A DNA stretch of 64,000 bases from contig NZ_FTMO01000001.1 in NCBI RefSeq assembly GCF_900156025.1, positions 868,001-932,000 of the forward strand, in the 5' to 3' direction. Shown piece after piece: positions 36,432-46,378 of this stretch. The position numbers and the translations under genes are program-made. Origin of the DNA: Allobosea sp. TND4EK4. GTDB lineage: Bacteria; Pseudomonadota; Alphaproteobacteria; Rhizobiales; Beijerinckiaceae. The notes under the pieces were generated by a model. It saw only the letters and a list, made by a program, of their open reading frames with translations, did not search any database and was not told the DNA's origin. How positions within the stretch are numbered: the first letter of the stretch is position 1; each line of letters opens with the position of its first letter.

Positions 36432-37793
36432 CTAAGCCAGGAGCCGGCGCATCACGTCGGCGAAGCGCCGCCGCACCGGCTCGCGGGCGTGATGGCGCCC
36501 TTCGGAAACCACGGTCCTGCCGCCGACGACGACCTCGCGCAACGGCAGGGCGTTGGCCGCGAAGATCGCGCTGTCCAGCGCATCGGCGCCGTCCTTGCCG
36601 ACCAGCGCCGGGTGGTCGAGATCGAGCGTGACGAAATCGGCGCGGCAGCCCGGCGCGATCCGGCCGATCGCGCGCCCGCAGGCCTGCGCGCCGCCAGCAC
36701 AAGCCGCCTGCCAGAGCGCATGGCCGGTCGAAGCCTCCTCCTGCGCGAAAAGCGCACGACGCCGGTCGCGCAGGCGCTGCGAATATTCGAGCTGGCGCAG
36801 TTCGGAGCCGGCATCGATCTGGATGTTGGAATCGCTGCCGATACCCAGCGCACCCCCGGCATCGCGATAGCGCACGCCGTCGAAGATGCCGTCGCCAAGG
36901 CTCGATTCGGTGATCGGGCACAGGCCCGCCACCGCGCCGGAGCGGGCGATCCCGTCGCGTTCTTCCCCGGTGAGGTGAGTGGCGTGGATCAGGCACCAGC
37001 GCCGGTCGAGCGGGATCGCGTCCATCAGCAGCTCGACCGGGCGGCGGCCGGTGATCTTCAGGGCGGCCTCGACCTCCGGCACCTGCTCGGCGACATGGAT
37101 ATGGATCGGATCGTCGGGCCGCAAAGAGGCGAGCCAGCCGAGATCGTCCAGCGCGACGGCGCGCAGCGAATGCGGCGCGACGCCGAGGCGGGAATCCGGC
37201 AGGTCGCGAATCGCCGCGGCGCTTCCTTCGAGAAGGTGCAGATAGGCGTCGCGCTCGTTGACGAAGCGGCGCTGGCCATGGACCGAGGGCGCCTGGCCGA
37301 AATTGCCGAAACGATAGAGCACCGGCAGCAGCGTCAGGCCGAGCCCGGTCTCGGCGGCGGCGGCGGCGATCGCCTGCCCCATGGCGGCGATGTTCGCATA
37401 GGCGCGCCCGTCCTTGTCATGATGCAGGTAGTGGAATTCGGCGAGCGCTGTGAAGCCGCCCTCCAGCATCTCCACGAAGGCCTGGGAGGCGATGGCCCGG
37501 ACATCGTCGGGGTCGAGCCGGTCGAGGAAGCGGTACATCACCTCGCGCCAGGTCCAGAAGGAATCCTCGGGTGCGCCGCGCCGTTCCGACAGCCCGGCCA
37601 TGCCGCGCTGGAAGGCGTGGCTGTGCAGGTTCGGCATGCCCGGCAGGGCAAGGCCGGCGAAGCGGCGCCCCTCGCCTGCCGTGGAGGCTCCCGGCTCGAC
37701 GGTCGTGATCGTGCCATTCTCGACCGTCAGCTTGACGTCGCGGGCGAAGCCTTGCGGCAGCAGTGCCTCGGCCAGATGCAGGGTTTCGATCAC
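36432..37793 (-). CDS. hutF: Formimidoylglutamate deiminase HutF
   Basis: The 453-residue amidohydrolase converts N-formimino-L-glutamate to N-formylglutamate and ammonia. The metal-site phrase PGMPNLHSHAFQRG near residue 53 and HIHVAEQ near 236 are visible, with IGSDSNIQID near 323 carrying the catalytic Asp. The start is GTG at 37793 with GGAG seven bases upstream; the frame is open 29 codons further but this matches the family length. Presence of HutF with HutG defines the five-step histidine route here. Confidence 0.93.
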   Translation of the reverse strand: MIETLHLAEALLPQGFARDVKLTVENGTITTVEPGASTAGEGRRFAGLALPGMPNLHSHAFQRGMAGLSERRGAPEDSFWTWREVMYRFLDRLDPDDVRAIASQAFVEMLEGGFTALAEFHYLHHDKDGRAYANIAAMGQAIAAAAAETGLGLTLLPVLYRFGNFGQAPSVHGQRRFVNERDAYLHLLEGSAAAIRDLPDSRLGVAPHSLRAVALDDLGWLASLRPDDPIHIHVAEQVPEVEAALKITGRRPVELLMDAIPLDRRWCLIHATHLTGEERDGIARSGAVAGLCPITESSLGDGIFDGVRYRDAGGALGIGSDSNIQIDAGSELRQLEYSQRLRDRRRALFAQEEASTGHALWQAACAGGAQACGRAIGRIAPGCRADFVTLDLDHPALVGKDGADALDSAIFAANALPLREVVVGGRTVVSEGRHHAREPVRRRFADVMRRLLA

Positions 37794-37811
37794 CGCGGGA
37801 CTCCGTCGATC

Positions 37812-37827
37812 AATTGCATAGGCAAAT
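37812..37827. promoter_or_regulatory. hut operator 1
   Basis: AATTGCATAGGCAAAT. Its reverse complement differs from operator 2 by one base in sixteen. It overlaps the leftward -10 (CTATTT, minus strand at 37829-37824), whose -35 TTGCAT is 17 bases upstream. It fits a HutC binding site repressing hutF-hutC. Confidence 0.65.
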
Positions 37828-37838
37828 AGCCTCTTGTC

Positions 37839-37854
37839 ATTTGCATATGCAATT
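37839..37854. promoter_or_regulatory. hut operator 2
   Basis: ATTTGCATATGCAATT, containing the perfect palindrome TTGCATATGCAA. It fills the spacer between a rightward -35 TTGTCA (37834-37839) and -10 TAGCAT (37858-37863) for hutI, and overlaps the leftward -35. The two sites are 27 bases apart in inverted orientation. Confidence 0.7.
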
Positions 37855-37897
37855 AGATAGCATATCCGAAACGCCAGCATAGCGGGGAGAATGCGAC

Positions 37898-39124
37898 GTG
37901 GCGAAAGCGCCGATGGGGACGACGCACTGCGACAGGCTGTGGACCCATGCCCGGCTGGCGACGATGGCGGGACCGGAGCCCTATGGCGCCATCGAGGACG
38001 GTGTGATCGCGGCCAGCGGCGGGCGGATCGTCTATGCCGGCCCGCGCAGCGAGGCCCCGGCCTTCGCGGCTGACGACACCGTCGATTGCGGCGGCCGCTG
38101 GATCACCCCCGGCCTGATCGATTGCCACACCCATCTCGTCTATGGCGGCGACCGGGCGCATGAGTTCGAAATGCGGCTTCAGGGCGCGAGCTACGAGGAC
38201 ATCGCGCGCGCGGGCGGCGGCATCCTCTCTTCGGTCAAGGCGACGCGGGCCGCAAGCGAGGACGAGCTGTTCGCGACCGCCGACCGGCGCCTTTCCGAGC
38301 TGATGCGCGAGGGCGTCACCACCGTCGAGATCAAGTCGGGCTACGGGCTCGACATCGAGAGCGAGGCGAAGGTGCTGCGGGTCGCGCGCCGGATCGGCCG
38401 CGAGCGGCCGGTCACGGTTCGGACCACCCTGCTGGGTGCCCATGCCGTCCCCCCCGAATACAAGGGCCGCTCCGGCGATTACGCCGCGCTGGTCGCCGGG
38501 CCGATGCTGGACGCGGTCGTTGCGGAAGGGCTCGCCGACGCGGTCGACGTGTTCTGCGAGGGCATCGCCTTCTCGCCGGAGGAGACAAGGCTCGTCTTCG
38601 CCGCGGCGAAGGCGAAAGGGCTCGCCATCAAGATCCACGCCGAGCAGCTCTCCAATCTTGGTGGTGCGAAGCTCGCGGCGCAGATGGGGGCGCTCTCGGC
38701 CGACCATCTCGAGCATCTCGACGAGGACGGCGTGATCGCGATGGCGCAGGCCGGCACCGTGGCGGTCGTGCTGCCCGGCGCCTTCTACTTCCTGCGGGAA
38801 ACGGTGAAGCCGCCGATCGAGCTGCTGCGCAAGCACGGCGTGCCGATCGCGCTCGCGACCGACGCCAATCCCGGCACCTCGCCTCTCACGTCGCCGCTGC
38901 TGACGATGAACATGGGCTGCACCTTGTTCCGGCTGACGCCGGAGGAGGCGCTGGCCGGCATGACCCGCCATGCCGCCCGTGCCCTCGGTCTTCAGGACGA
39001 GATCGGCACGCTCGAGACCGGCAAGGCCTGCGACCTCGCCATCTGGGAGATCGAGCGTCCGGCCGAACTTGCCTATCGCATCGGCTTCAACCCGCTTCAC
39101 GCCCGCATCCGGAACGGCCAATGA
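37898..39124 (+). CDS. hutI: Imidazolonepropionase HutI
   Basis: The 408-residue metal-dependent hydrolase opens imidazolone-5-propionate to formiminoglutamate. Metal and substrate motifs are [15 protein letters not shown] near residue 75, [11 protein letters not shown] near 147, KIHAEQLSN near 247 and [10 protein letters not shown] near 326. GTG 37898 has GGGGAGA seven bases upstream. The stop overlaps the hutH ATG (ATGA). First gene of the rightward hut transcript, under operator 2. Confidence 0.95.
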   Translation: MAKAPMGTTHCDRLWTHARLATMAGPEPYGAIEDGVIAASGGRIVYAGPRSEAPAFAADDTVDCGGRWITPGLIDCHTHLVYGGDRAHEFEMRLQGASYEDIARAGGGILSSVKATRAASEDELFATADRRLSELMREGVTTVEIKSGYGLDIESEAKVLRVARRIGRERPVTVRTTLLGAHAVPPEYKGRSGDYAALVAGPMLDAVVAEGLADAVDVFCEGIAFSPEETRLVFAAAKAKGLAIKIHAEQLSNLGGAKLAAQMGALSADHLEHLDEDGVIAMAQAGTVAVVLPGAFYFLRETVKPPIELLRKHGVPIALATDANPGTSPLTSPLLTMNMGCTLFRLTPEEALAGMTRHAARALGLQDEIGTLETGKACDLAIWEIERPAELAYRIGFNPLHARIRNGQ

Positions 39125-40653
39125 CCGCGATCTCGCTCAAGCCCGGCGCCACCGCCCTCACCGACTGGCGCGCCATCCTGGACGGCGCCTCAGCGACGCT
39201 CGGCGGCGATAGCGGCCATTCGATCGCCGCCGGCCAGTCAATCGTCGCCGAGATCGTCGCCGCCGGCACGGTGACCTATGGCGTCAACACCGGCTTCGGC
39301 AAGCTCGCCAGCGTGCGCATCGCCGATGCCGATCTGGCGCTGCTCCAGCGCAACCTCATCCTCTCCCACGCCGTCGGCACGGGCCCTGCCCTGCCGGACG
39401 GGATCGTGCGGCTCCTGCTGGCGATGAAGGCGGCGAGCCTGGCCCGCGGCGCCTCCGGCGTGCGGCCGGACGTGGTCGCGGCGCTGACCGCGGCGCTCGC
39501 AGCCGATGCGCTGCCGCTGATCCCCGCCAAGGGCTCGGTCGGCGCTTCCGGAGACCTCGCGCCTTTGGCCCATCTGACGGCTTCGCTGATGGGCTTCGGC
39601 GAGATCCGGATGAAGGGCGAGACGCTTCCGGCCGTCGAAGGGCTGAAGCGCGCGGGGCTCGCCCCGCTTGCGCTCGGCGCCAAGGAGGGGCTTGCGCTCA
39701 TCAACGGCACTCAGGTTTCGACGACGCTGGCACTGGCGGGGCTGATCGCGATCACGCGCGTCTTCGATGCAGCCCTGGTGGCGGGTGCGCTCTCGGTCGA
39801 TGCGCTGAAAGGCTCGGACACGCCGTTCGATCCACGCATCCAGGCGCTGCGCGGCCAGCCCGGCCAGATCAGGGTGGCGCGCACCCTGCTGGAGCTGATC
39901 GCCGGCAGCGCCATCCGCGAAAGCCACCGCCATGGCGACACCAAGGTTCAGGACCCCTATTCGCTGCGCTGCCAGCCGCAGGTGATGGGCGCGGTGCTGG
40001 ATCTCCTCGCCAATGTCGCCGCAACGCTGTCGATCGAGGCCAACGCGGTCACCGACAATCCGCTGGTGCTGGGGCCGGGCGAGATCGTCTCGGGCGGGAA
40101 CTTCCACGCCGAGCCGGTCGCCTTCGCCGCCGACATGCTGGCGATGGGCGTCTGCGAGATCGGCAACCTCTCGGAACGGCGCATGGCACTGCTGGTCGAC
40201 CCCGTGATGAGCGGCCTGCCGCCCTTCCTCGCCCGCGATGCCGGGCTGAACTCCGGCTTCATGATCGCGCAGGTGACGGCCGCCGCGCTCGCCTCCGAGA
40301 ACAAGCAGAAGGCCTATCCGGCCAGCGTCGACACCATCCCGACCTCAGCCAACCAGGAGGACCATGTCTCGATGGCGACGCATGGCGCCTTCCGCCTGCT
40401 CGACATGGCGCGCAACGCCGCCAGCATCATCGGCGTCGAGTTGATGGCGGCGGCGGAAGCGATCGAGCACCACCGCCCGCTGAAGACGAGCGCCCGGCTG
40501 GAGCCGGTGCTGGCGCTGCTGCGCCAGACGATCGCACCGCTGACCGAGGACCGGTATCTGGCGCCCGACCTCGCGGCGGCGACGGAGTTCGTGCTGTCGG
40601 GCGCGGTCGGCGAGGCGGCGGGGCTGGATTCGTTCGCGGAGTTCGGGGCGTGA
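39121..40653 (+). CDS. hutH: Histidine ammonia-lyase HutH
   Basis: The 510-residue lyase releases ammonia from histidine to give urocanate. The self-forming MIO cofactor comes from Ala142-Ser143-Gly144 in [20 protein letters not shown] near residue 57 and QEDHVSM near 415 are further family segments. It is coupled to hutI by an ATGA overlap. A palindromic repeat separates it from hutG. Confidence 0.96.
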   Translation: MTAISLKPGATALTDWRAILDGASATLGGDSGHSIAAGQSIVAEIVAAGTVTYGVNTGFGKLASVRIADADLALLQRNLILSHAVGTGPALPDGIVRLLLAMKAASLARGASGVRPDVVAALTAALAADALPLIPAKGSVGASGDLAPLAHLTASLMGFGEIRMKGETLPAVEGLKRAGLAPLALGAKEGLALINGTQVSTTLALAGLIAITRVFDAALVAGALSVDALKGSDTPFDPRIQALRGQPGQIRVARTLLELIAGSAIRESHRHGDTKVQDPYSLRCQPQVMGAVLDLLANVAATLSIEANAVTDNPLVLGPGEIVSGGNFHAEPVAFAADMLAMGVCEIGNLSERRMALLVDPVMSGLPPFLARDAGLNSGFMIAQVTAAALASENKQKAYPASVDTIPTSANQEDHVSMATHGAFRLLDMARNAASIIGVELMAAAEAIEHHRPLKTSARLEPVLALLRQTIAPLTEDRYLAPDLAAATEFVLSGAVGEAAGLDSFAEFGA

Positions 40654-40661
40654 GGCTCGCG

Positions 40662-40738
40662 CGTCATTCTCGGGCGGAGCGCAGCGCAGACCCGAGACTC
40701 TCGGGCAGGAGATGCTCGGGGCAAGCCCGAGCATGACG
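40662..40738. repeat. Intergenic palindromic repeat, hutH-hutG
   Basis: Ends CGTCAT (40662-40667) and ATGACG (40733-40738) are inverted copies. Internally CTCGGGC near the left end and GCCCGAG near the right end extend the stem. The element shares its ends with those at 43965-44059 and, more loosely, 43228-43368 and 55317-55432. Confidence 0.7.
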
Positions 40739-40750
40739 GAGCATGAACGC

Positions 40751-41557
40751 ATGACCTCGATCGTCACGGTCACCCGGGGCCCCTCCCCGCTGATCCTCTC
40801 CATGCCCCATCCCGGCACCGGCCTGCCGGCCGAGGTCGCCGCCCAACTCAACGAGCGTGGGCGTCTCGTCGAGGACACCGACTGGCATATACGCGAGGTT
40901 TACGCCTTCGCGGAGCGCTTCCAGCCGACGATCGTCGAGGCGAAGCTGTCGCGCTATGTCATCGACCTGAACCGCGATCCGTCCGGCGTCTCGCTCTATC
41001 CCGGACAGGCGACGACCGAGCTGGTGCCGACGACGACCTTCGACGGCGCGCCGATCTGGGATGTCCCGCCCGACGCGGCCGAGATCGAGCGGCGCCGCAT
41101 CGCCTATTTCCAACCCTATCACGACGCGCTCGCGGCCGAGATCGAGCGGGTCAAGGCCGCCCATGGCTATGCTGTGCTGTGGGACTGCCACTCGATCAAG
41201 TCGGTCATCCCCCGGCTCTTTCCCGGCACGCTGCCGACGCTCAATCTCGGCACCAATTCGAGCGCGAGCTGCGCGCCAGCCGTCGAGGCCGCTGCCGTGG
41301 CGGCGATGGGCGGGCAGCCGCTCAGCCATGTCGCGAACGGGCGGTTCAAGGGTGGCTGGATCACCCGCCATTACGGCCGCCCGGCCGAGCATGTGCATGC
41401 GATCCAGATGGAGAAGGCGCTCAGCGCCTATCTTTCCGCCGAGACCGCACCCTGGACCTTCGATGCGTCCCGGGCCGCCAGCCTGCAATCCGCCCTCTCA
41501 GCCATCATCGAAGCCGCTCTGAATGCGGCCGCCACGCTCGAACGGAGCCGTTCATGA
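40751..41557 (+). CDS. hutG: N-formylglutamate deformylase HutG
   Basis: The 268-residue hydrolase converts N-formylglutamate to glutamate and formate, the last step of the five-step route. Family phrases are [13 protein letters not shown] near residue 17, [10 protein letters not shown] near 42, LWDCHSIKS near 142 and GGWITRHYG near 200. ATG 40751 has GGAG nine bases upstream. An in-frame ATG at 40712 lies inside the palindromic repeat and is unlikely. Coupled to hutU by ATGA. Confidence 0.93.
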   Translation: MTSIVTVTRGPSPLILSMPHPGTGLPAEVAAQLNERGRLVEDTDWHIREVYAFAERFQPTIVEAKLSRYVIDLNRDPSGVSLYPGQATTELVPTTTFDGAPIWDVPPDAAEIERRRIAYFQPYHDALAAEIERVKAAHGYAVLWDCHSIKSVIPRLFPGTLPTLNLGTNSSASCAPAVEAAAVAAMGGQPLSHVANGRFKGGWITRHYGRPAEHVHAIQMEKALSAYLSAETAPWTFDASRAASLQSALSAIIEAALNAAATLERSRS

Positions 41558-43221
41558 CCCGCATCGACAACAGCCGCGTCATCCGCTCACCGCGTGGCAC
41601 GGAGCTCTCCGCCAAGAGCTGGCTCACCGAAGCGCCGCTGCGCATGCTGATGAACAATCTCGACCCCGACGTCGCCGAAAAGCCCGGCGAGCTCGTCGTC
41701 TATGGCGGCATCGGCCGGGCCGCCCGCAGCTGGGAGGATTTCGACCGGATCTGCGCGTCGCTGCGTTCGCTGGAGGCCGACGAGACGCTGCTGGTCCAGT
41801 CCGGCAAGCCGGTCGGCATCTTCCGGACGCACCCGGATGCGCCGCGGGTGCTGATCGCGAACTCCAACCTCGTCCCGGCCTATGCGAACTGGGAGCATTT
41901 CCACCATCTCGATAAGCTCGGGCTGATGATGTACGGCCAGATGACGGCCGGTTCCTGGATCTATATCGGCACGCAGGGCATCGTTCAGGGCACCTACGAG
42001 ACCTTCGTCGAGGTCGGCCGGCAGCATTATGGCGGCTCGCTCAAGGGCAAGTGGATCCTGACCGGGGGGCTCGGCGGCATGGGCGGGGCCCAGCCGCTGG
42101 CCGCGACCATGGCCGGCGCCTCGATGATCGCCGTCGAGTGCAAGCCCTCCTCGATCGAGTTCCGCCTGCGCACGCGCTATCTCGACGAGAAGGCCGACAG
42201 CATCGACGAGGCCCTGAAGATCGTCGAGGCGGCGCATGCGAAGGGCAAGGCGGTCTCGGTCGGCGTGCTCGGCAATGCCGCCGAGATCTTCCCCGACATG
42301 GTCCGCCGCGGCATCCGCCCCGATGTCGTCACCGACCAGACCTCGGCGCATGATCCGCTCAACGGCTATCTGCCGGCCGGCTGGACGCTGGAGGAGTGGG
42401 AGGAGCGCAAGGAGCGCGATCCCGCCGGGACGATCGAAGCCGCCAAGCGCTCCATGGCCGAGCATGTCAAGGCGATGCTCGACTTCCAGCGCATGGGCGT
42501 GCCGACGCTCGACTACGGCAACAACATCCGCCAGATGGCCAAGGACATGGGCGTCGCGAACGCCTTCGACTTCCCCGGCTTCGTGCCCGCCTATATCCGC
42601 CCGCTGTTCTGCCGCGGCATCGGCCCCTTCCGCTGGGCGGCCCTCTCGGGCGATCCGGAGGACATCTACCGGACCGACGCCAAGGTGAAGGAGCTGATGC
42701 CGAACGACGCGCATCTGCACAACTGGCTCGACATGGCGCGCGAGCGCATCCAGTTCCAGGGCCTCCCCGCCCGCATCTGCTGGGTGGGGCTGGGCGACCG
42801 GCACCGCCTGGGCCTCGCCTTCAACGAGATGGTGGCCAAGGGCGAGCTGAAGGCGCCGGTCGTGATCGGCCGCGACCATCTCGATTCCGGCTCCGTCGCC
42901 TCGCCCAACCGCGAGACGGAAGCGATGAAGGACGGCTCGGACGCGGTCTCCGACTGGCCGCTGCTGAACGCGCTGCTCAACACCGCGGGCGGCGCGACCT
43001 GGGTCTCGCTGCATCATGGCGGCGGCGTCGGCATGGGCTATTCGCAGCATTCGGGCGTGGTCATCGTCGCCGACGGCACGCCGGCAGCGGCCAAACGGCT
43101 GGAGCGCGTGCTCTGGAACGACCCGGCCACCGGCGTGATGCGCCATGCCGACGCCGGCTACGAGATCGCGCAGGACTGCGCGCGCGAGAAGGGGCTGAAG
43201 CTGCCGGGGATTTTGGGGTAA
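41554..43221 (+). CDS. hutU: Urocanate hydratase HutU
   Basis: The 555-residue NAD-containing hydratase converts urocanate to imidazolone propionate. Conserved segments include [11 protein letters not shown] near residue 50, [14 protein letters not shown] near 170, the catalytic-region GYLPAGW, and [10 protein letters not shown] containing the NAD-site Cys near 349. Length is typical. Its gene follows hutG with a four-base overlap, and another palindromic repeat follows it before hutD. Confidence 0.96.
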   Translation: MTRIDNSRVIRSPRGTELSAKSWLTEAPLRMLMNNLDPDVAEKPGELVVYGGIGRAARSWEDFDRICASLRSLEADETLLVQSGKPVGIFRTHPDAPRVLIANSNLVPAYANWEHFHHLDKLGLMMYGQMTAGSWIYIGTQGIVQGTYETFVEVGRQHYGGSLKGKWILTGGLGGMGGAQPLAATMAGASMIAVECKPSSIEFRLRTRYLDEKADSIDEALKIVEAAHAKGKAVSVGVLGNAAEIFPDMVRRGIRPDVVTDQTSAHDPLNGYLPAGWTLEEWEERKERDPAGTIEAAKRSMAEHVKAMLDFQRMGVPTLDYGNNIRQMAKDMGVANAFDFPGFVPAYIRPLFCRGIGPFRWAALSGDPEDIYRTDAKVKELMPNDAHLHNWLDMARERIQFQGLPARICWVGLGDRHRLGLAFNEMVAKGELKAPVVIGRDHLDSGSVASPNRETEAMKDGSDAVSDWPLLNALLNTAGGATWVSLHHGGGVGMGYSQHSGVVIVADGTPAAAKRLERVLWNDPATGVMRHADAGYEIAQDCAREKGLKLPGILG

Positions 43222-43227
43222 GCCCGC

Positions 43228-43368
43228 TGTCATTCCGGGGCGGCCGAAGGGCGAACCCGGAACCCACGACCGGGAGAGCCCGGCTCGGTTCATCAGGCCT
43301 CCAGTCTTGATGCCCCGGCCCAGCCGTGGGTTCCGGGTTCTCCGCTGGCGCGGAGCCCCGGAATGACA
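43228..43368. repeat. Long nested palindrome, hutU-hutD
   Basis: A perfect 14-base inverted pair (TGTCATTCCGGGGC at 43228-43241, complement at 43355-43368) encloses a second perfect 16-base pair (starting GAACCCGGAACCCACG near 43252, complement near 43326-43341). The 141-base unit can fold into a long hairpin and nearly fills the hutU-hutD gap. Confidence 0.75.
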
Positions 43369-43393
43369 ATTGGTCTCGATGCGAAGGAAGCCC

Positions 43394-43957
43394 ATGCACA
43401 TCATCCGCGCCGCCGATTGCAAAACCATGCCGTGGAAGAACGGCGGGGGGACCACGACCGAGATCGTTGTTTCTCCAAAGGGAGCTTCCCTGAACGCTTT
43501 CGACTGGCGCATCTCGATGGCGCATGTCGGGGCTGACGGACCGTTCTCCTCTTTTCCCGGAATCGACCGAACGCTGTCCGTGCTGAGCGGCAACGGCATC
43601 CGGCTCGCCTTCGGCGACGGCGAGACGGTGAAGCTCGATCGAGCCTCCCGCCCCTTCTTCTTCGCGGCCGACCGCGCCGTCGACGGGGTTCTGGTCGACG
43701 GGCCGATCGACGACCTCAATGTGATGAGCCGTCGCGGCGCATGGACGCACCGCATCGAGCGGCTGAGGGGCGGCGGCTCGTTCAGCGCGGAGGAGGGCGT
43801 GCTGGTGCTGGTCGCCCGCGAGGGCGATTGGCAGGTCGACGGGGCAGCGCTTCCCGCTGGTGACAGCGCGGTGCTCGATGCGCCGGGGCGCGTCGAGCTG
43901 AGCGTCAGCGGCAGCGCAGCAGAGCTCTATGCGGTGTGGCTGACGAGCGAGCCCTGA
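43394..43957 (+). CDS. hutD: HutD family protein
   Basis: The 187-residue cupin-like protein starts with the HutD hallmark MPWKNGGGTTTEI (residues 12-24), followed by FDWRISMAHVGADGPFSSFPGIDRTL, split here by position (35-60). HutD proteins accompany hut genes and are thought to modulate the pathway or bind an intermediate; the reaction is not settled. ATG 43394 has AAGGAAG four to five bases upstream. Last gene of the rightward hut set. Confidence 0.88.
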   Translation: MHIIRAADCKTMPWKNGGGTTTEIVVSPKGASLNAFDWRISMAHVGADGPFSSFPGIDRTLSVLSGNGIRLAFGDGETVKLDRASRPFFFAADRAVDGVLVDGPIDDLNVMSRRGAWTHRIERLRGGGSFSAEEGVLVLVAREGDWQVDGAALPAGDSAVLDAPGRVELSVSGSAAELYAVWLTSEP

Positions 43958-43964
43958 CTGAGGA

Positions 43965-44059
43965 CGTCATTCTCGGGCGGAGCGAAACTCCGACCCGGGA
44001 ATCGCACCGCCGGAAGCCGCTGGTTTGCAGGATGCGCGGGGTCAAGCCCGAGCATGACG
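43965..44059. repeat. Intergenic palindromic repeat after hutD
   Basis: Left end CGTCATTCTCGGGC (43965-43978) pairs with GCCCGAGCATGACG (44046-44059) with one mismatch. It lies between the convergent ends of hutD and the citrate synthase gene and is the closest relative of the 40662-40738 element. Confidence 0.7.
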
Positions 44060-44072
44060 AGGCGGGCGGGCT

Positions 44073-45152
44073 TCAAGCTGCCTGTTGCGGCCTCGGGCCC
44101 ACATAGACCGATTGCGGGCGGATCAGCTTGCCGCCGGCGATCTGCTCATGGGCATGGGCGAGCCACCCCGTGGTGCGGCCGAGCGCGAAGACGCAGGTGA
44201 AGGCTTCGGGCGGGAAACCCAACGCTTCGAGCAGAAGCGCCGTGTAGAACTCGACATTGGTTTCGAGCGTGCGGCCCGGCTTGCGCTCGCGCAGGATGGC
44301 GAGCGCCGCCTGCTCGACCGCCTCGGCGAGGGCGAGGCGGCCCGTATCGGCGCCGAGCTTGCGGATCGCTGCTTTCAGCGCGTCGGCTCGCGGATCGCGC
44401 ACGCGATAGATGCGGTGGCCGAAGCCCATCAGCCGGTCGCCCCGGTCGAGCGCCTCTTCGAGCCAGGGCCGCGCATTCTCCGGTGCCCCGATCGCGTCGA
44501 GCATCTCGATGACCGGACCCGGCGCGCCGCCATGCAGCGGCCCCTTCAGCGCGCTGATCCCGGCCAGTACCGCCGAGGCGAGGCCGGCGCGGGTCGAGGC
44601 GACGACGCGGGCGGCGAAGGTCGAGGCGTTGAGGCCGTGATCGGCCACCGTGACGAGATAGGTATCGAGCGCCCTGGCCTGCTCCTGCGTCGGCGCGTTC
44701 CCGCCCAGCATGCGCAGCGTATCCGCCGCCTGCGTCAGGGACGGATCGGGAGCTATCGGGGACAGCCCCTTCGCGACGCGCAGCACGGCCGGCGTGAAGA
44801 CGGCCGGAGCCGCCAGCAGCTTCAGCAGAGTGCCCGCATCCTCGCCGTCCGGGATCAGCGCGGTCAGCGCGCGCACCGCCTCGACTGGCCCGAGTTCGGC
44901 AGGCAGCCGGGCGCCCGACACCACCGCCTCGTACAGCGAGACACGCGCGGCGCCCAGCGCGGTCGGCAGCTCCTTCGGGCCCGGCAGCTCCGGCACGAAA
45001 CCGGCCAGCATCAACGCGGCCATCTCCTCGAAACCGGTGTGGCCGGCCAACTCGTCCAGACTGCGGCCGCAGACGATCAGGCGCCCGGCTTGGCCGTCGA
45101 CCTCGGACAGGACGGTGTGGGCTGCGACGACGTTTTCGAGGCCATCGGACAT
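44073..45152 (-). CDS. Citrate synthase family protein with Asp-to-Glu active site
   Basis: The 359-residue protein has the citrate synthase fold. Catalytic His207 (KGPLHGGA) and His246 (GFGHRIYRVRDPRA) are present, but the catalytic Asp is Glu301 (TNVEFYTALLLEAL). This fits the Rhizobiales citrate/methylcitrate synthase-like group rather than the housekeeping enzyme. The acceptor could be oxaloacetate with acetyl- or propionyl-CoA, or another pair. AGGAGA precedes ATG 45152. It diverges from the HTH-citrate synthase gene across a short AT-rich gap. Confidence 0.8.
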   Translation of the reverse strand: MSDGLENVVAAHTVLSEVDGQAGRLIVCGRSLDELAGHTGFEEMAALMLAGFVPELPGPKELPTALGAARVSLYEAVVSGARLPAELGPVEAVRALTALIPDGEDAGTLLKLLAAPAVFTPAVLRVAKGLSPIAPDPSLTQAADTLRMLGGNAPTQEQARALDTYLVTVADHGLNASTFAARVVASTRAGLASAVLAGISALKGPLHGGAPGPVIEMLDAIGAPENARPWLEEALDRGDRLMGFGHRIYRVRDPRADALKAAIRKLGADTGRLALAEAVEQAALAILRERKPGRTLETNVEFYTALLLEALGFPPEAFTCVFALGRTTGWLAHAHEQIAGGKLIRPQSVYVGPRPQQAA

Positions 45153-45205
45153 GGCTTGGTCTCCTCAACTGAACCGGCTTGAGGATCGTCATCGCATCCG
45201 CTAAA

Positions 45206-45231
45206 ATCAATCTTGAACAATATAATCAATA
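45206..45231. promoter_or_regulatory. AT-rich divergent control region of the citrate synthase pair
   Basis: An AT-rich patch in otherwise GC-rich DNA carries AATCAAT twice (45206-45212, 45224-45230) and TATAAT at 45221-45226, eighteen bases before the rightward ATG. That start would give a very short leader. A leftward promoter may use TTGATT in the complement. The repeats are candidate sites for the HTH-containing product. Confidence 0.35.
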
Positions 45232-45238
45232 TATTCCG

Positions 45239-46378
45239 ATGAGCGACTGGCTGACGGCATCGCAGGTGATGGAGCGGCTCGGATTGAAGCCGCAGACGCT
45301 CTACGCCTATGTCAGCCGCGGGCTGATCGAGGCGCGGGCGGATGGCGCAGACTCGCGGCGCCGGCTCTACCGCGCGGCCGATGTCGAGCGGCTGTTGCAT
45401 CGCAAGGCGCGCGGCAGAAGGCCCGCGGCGATCGCCGAGGATGCGATCTCCTGGGGCGAGCCGGTCCTGGCCTCGGCCATCACCACGATCGCGCGCGGGC
45501 GGCTCTGGTATCGCGGAGAGGATGCCTCGCGGCTCGCGCAGACATCCAAGCTGGAGGACGTCGCCCGCCTGCTCTGGGATTGCGGAACGCAGCGCTTCCC
45601 ACCACTGTTCACGCTGGTGCCGGACGGGCCGCCGCTCAGGCGCATCTTCGCGGTTCTGGGGGAGCGGGCTGCGAGCGACCCGGCCATGGCGGGGCGGACG
45701 AAGAAGGCGCTCTATCTCGAAGCGGCCTCCGTGCTGGATTGCCTGGTCGATGCCATTGCCGGGCGGCCCGGCCAAGGGCCCATCCACACCCGTCTGGCGG
45801 CCGCCTGGGGCTGCGACGATGCAGGAAGCGCGCTGGTCCGCCGGGCGCTGGTCCTGCTCGCGGATCACGAGCTCAACGCCTCCACCTTCGCGGTGCGGGT
45901 CACGGCCTCGACGCGTGCCTCGCTCGCAGCCTGCGTCACGGCCGGACTGGCCGCGCTGTCGGGTCCGCTCCATGGCGGCATGGCGCGGCGCGTGCTGGCC
46001 CTGATGCGGGAAGCCGAGCGCGAGGGGCTGGAGGCCGCGCTGGCCGAGCGCCTCGCGGCCGGCACACCCCTGCCTGGCTTTGGCCATCCGCTCTATCCGG
46101 ATGGCGACCCGCGCGCGGCCGCCCTGCTCTCGGCCTTCGTGCCGCCGGCCGCCTATGCAGGCATGCGCGACACGGTGGCCGCACTCACGGGGGAGGAACC
46201 CAATATCGACTTCGCGCTGACGGCGATGGCCAGGCATCTCGCGCTTCCCGACGACGTCCCCTACCTGCTCTTCGCCGCGGCGCGCTGCACAGGCTGGATC
46301 GCCCATGCGCTGGAGCAGAACGAGACAGGGCGGCTGATCCGCCCTCGGGCGCGCTATACGGGACCGGAGCCCGGCTGA
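45239..46378 (+). CDS. Citrate synthase-like enzyme fused to a MerR-type DNA-binding domain
   Basis: The 379-residue protein starts with a MerR/excisionase-like winged helix (residues 4-55: LTASQVMERLGLKPQTLYAY, then RRRLYRAADVERLL). A basic linker (HRKARGRRP) leads to a citrate synthase domain with the full triad: His245 (SGPLHGGM), His283 (GFGHPLYP) and Asp324 (PNIDF). The combination suggests a metabolite-sensing regulator, or an enzyme tethered to DNA. It is divergent from its paralogue at 44073-45152. Its 3' end overlaps the convergent cfa gene by 25 bases. Confidence 0.82.
   Translation: MSDWLTASQVMERLGLKPQTLYAYVSRGLIEARADGADSRRRLYRAADVERLLHRKARGRRPAAIAEDAISWGEPVLASAITTIARGRLWYRGEDASRLAQTSKLEDVARLLWDCGTQRFPPLFTLVPDGPPLRRIFAVLGERAASDPAMAGRTKKALYLEAASVLDCLVDAIAGRPGQGPIHTRLAAAWGCDDAGSALVRRALVLLADHELNASTFAVRVTASTRASLAACVTAGLAALSGPLHGGMARRVLALMREAEREGLEAALAERLAAGTPLPGFGHPLYPDGDPRAAALLSAFVPPAAYAGMRDTVAALTGEEPNIDFALTAMARHLALPDDVPYLLFAAARCTGWIAHALEQNETGRLIRPRARYTGPEPG

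Noticed and set aside
41587-43755. 722-residue minus-strand frame opposite hutU and hutD
   Set aside because: Covers two supported genes and a palindromic repeat; no recognisable domain.
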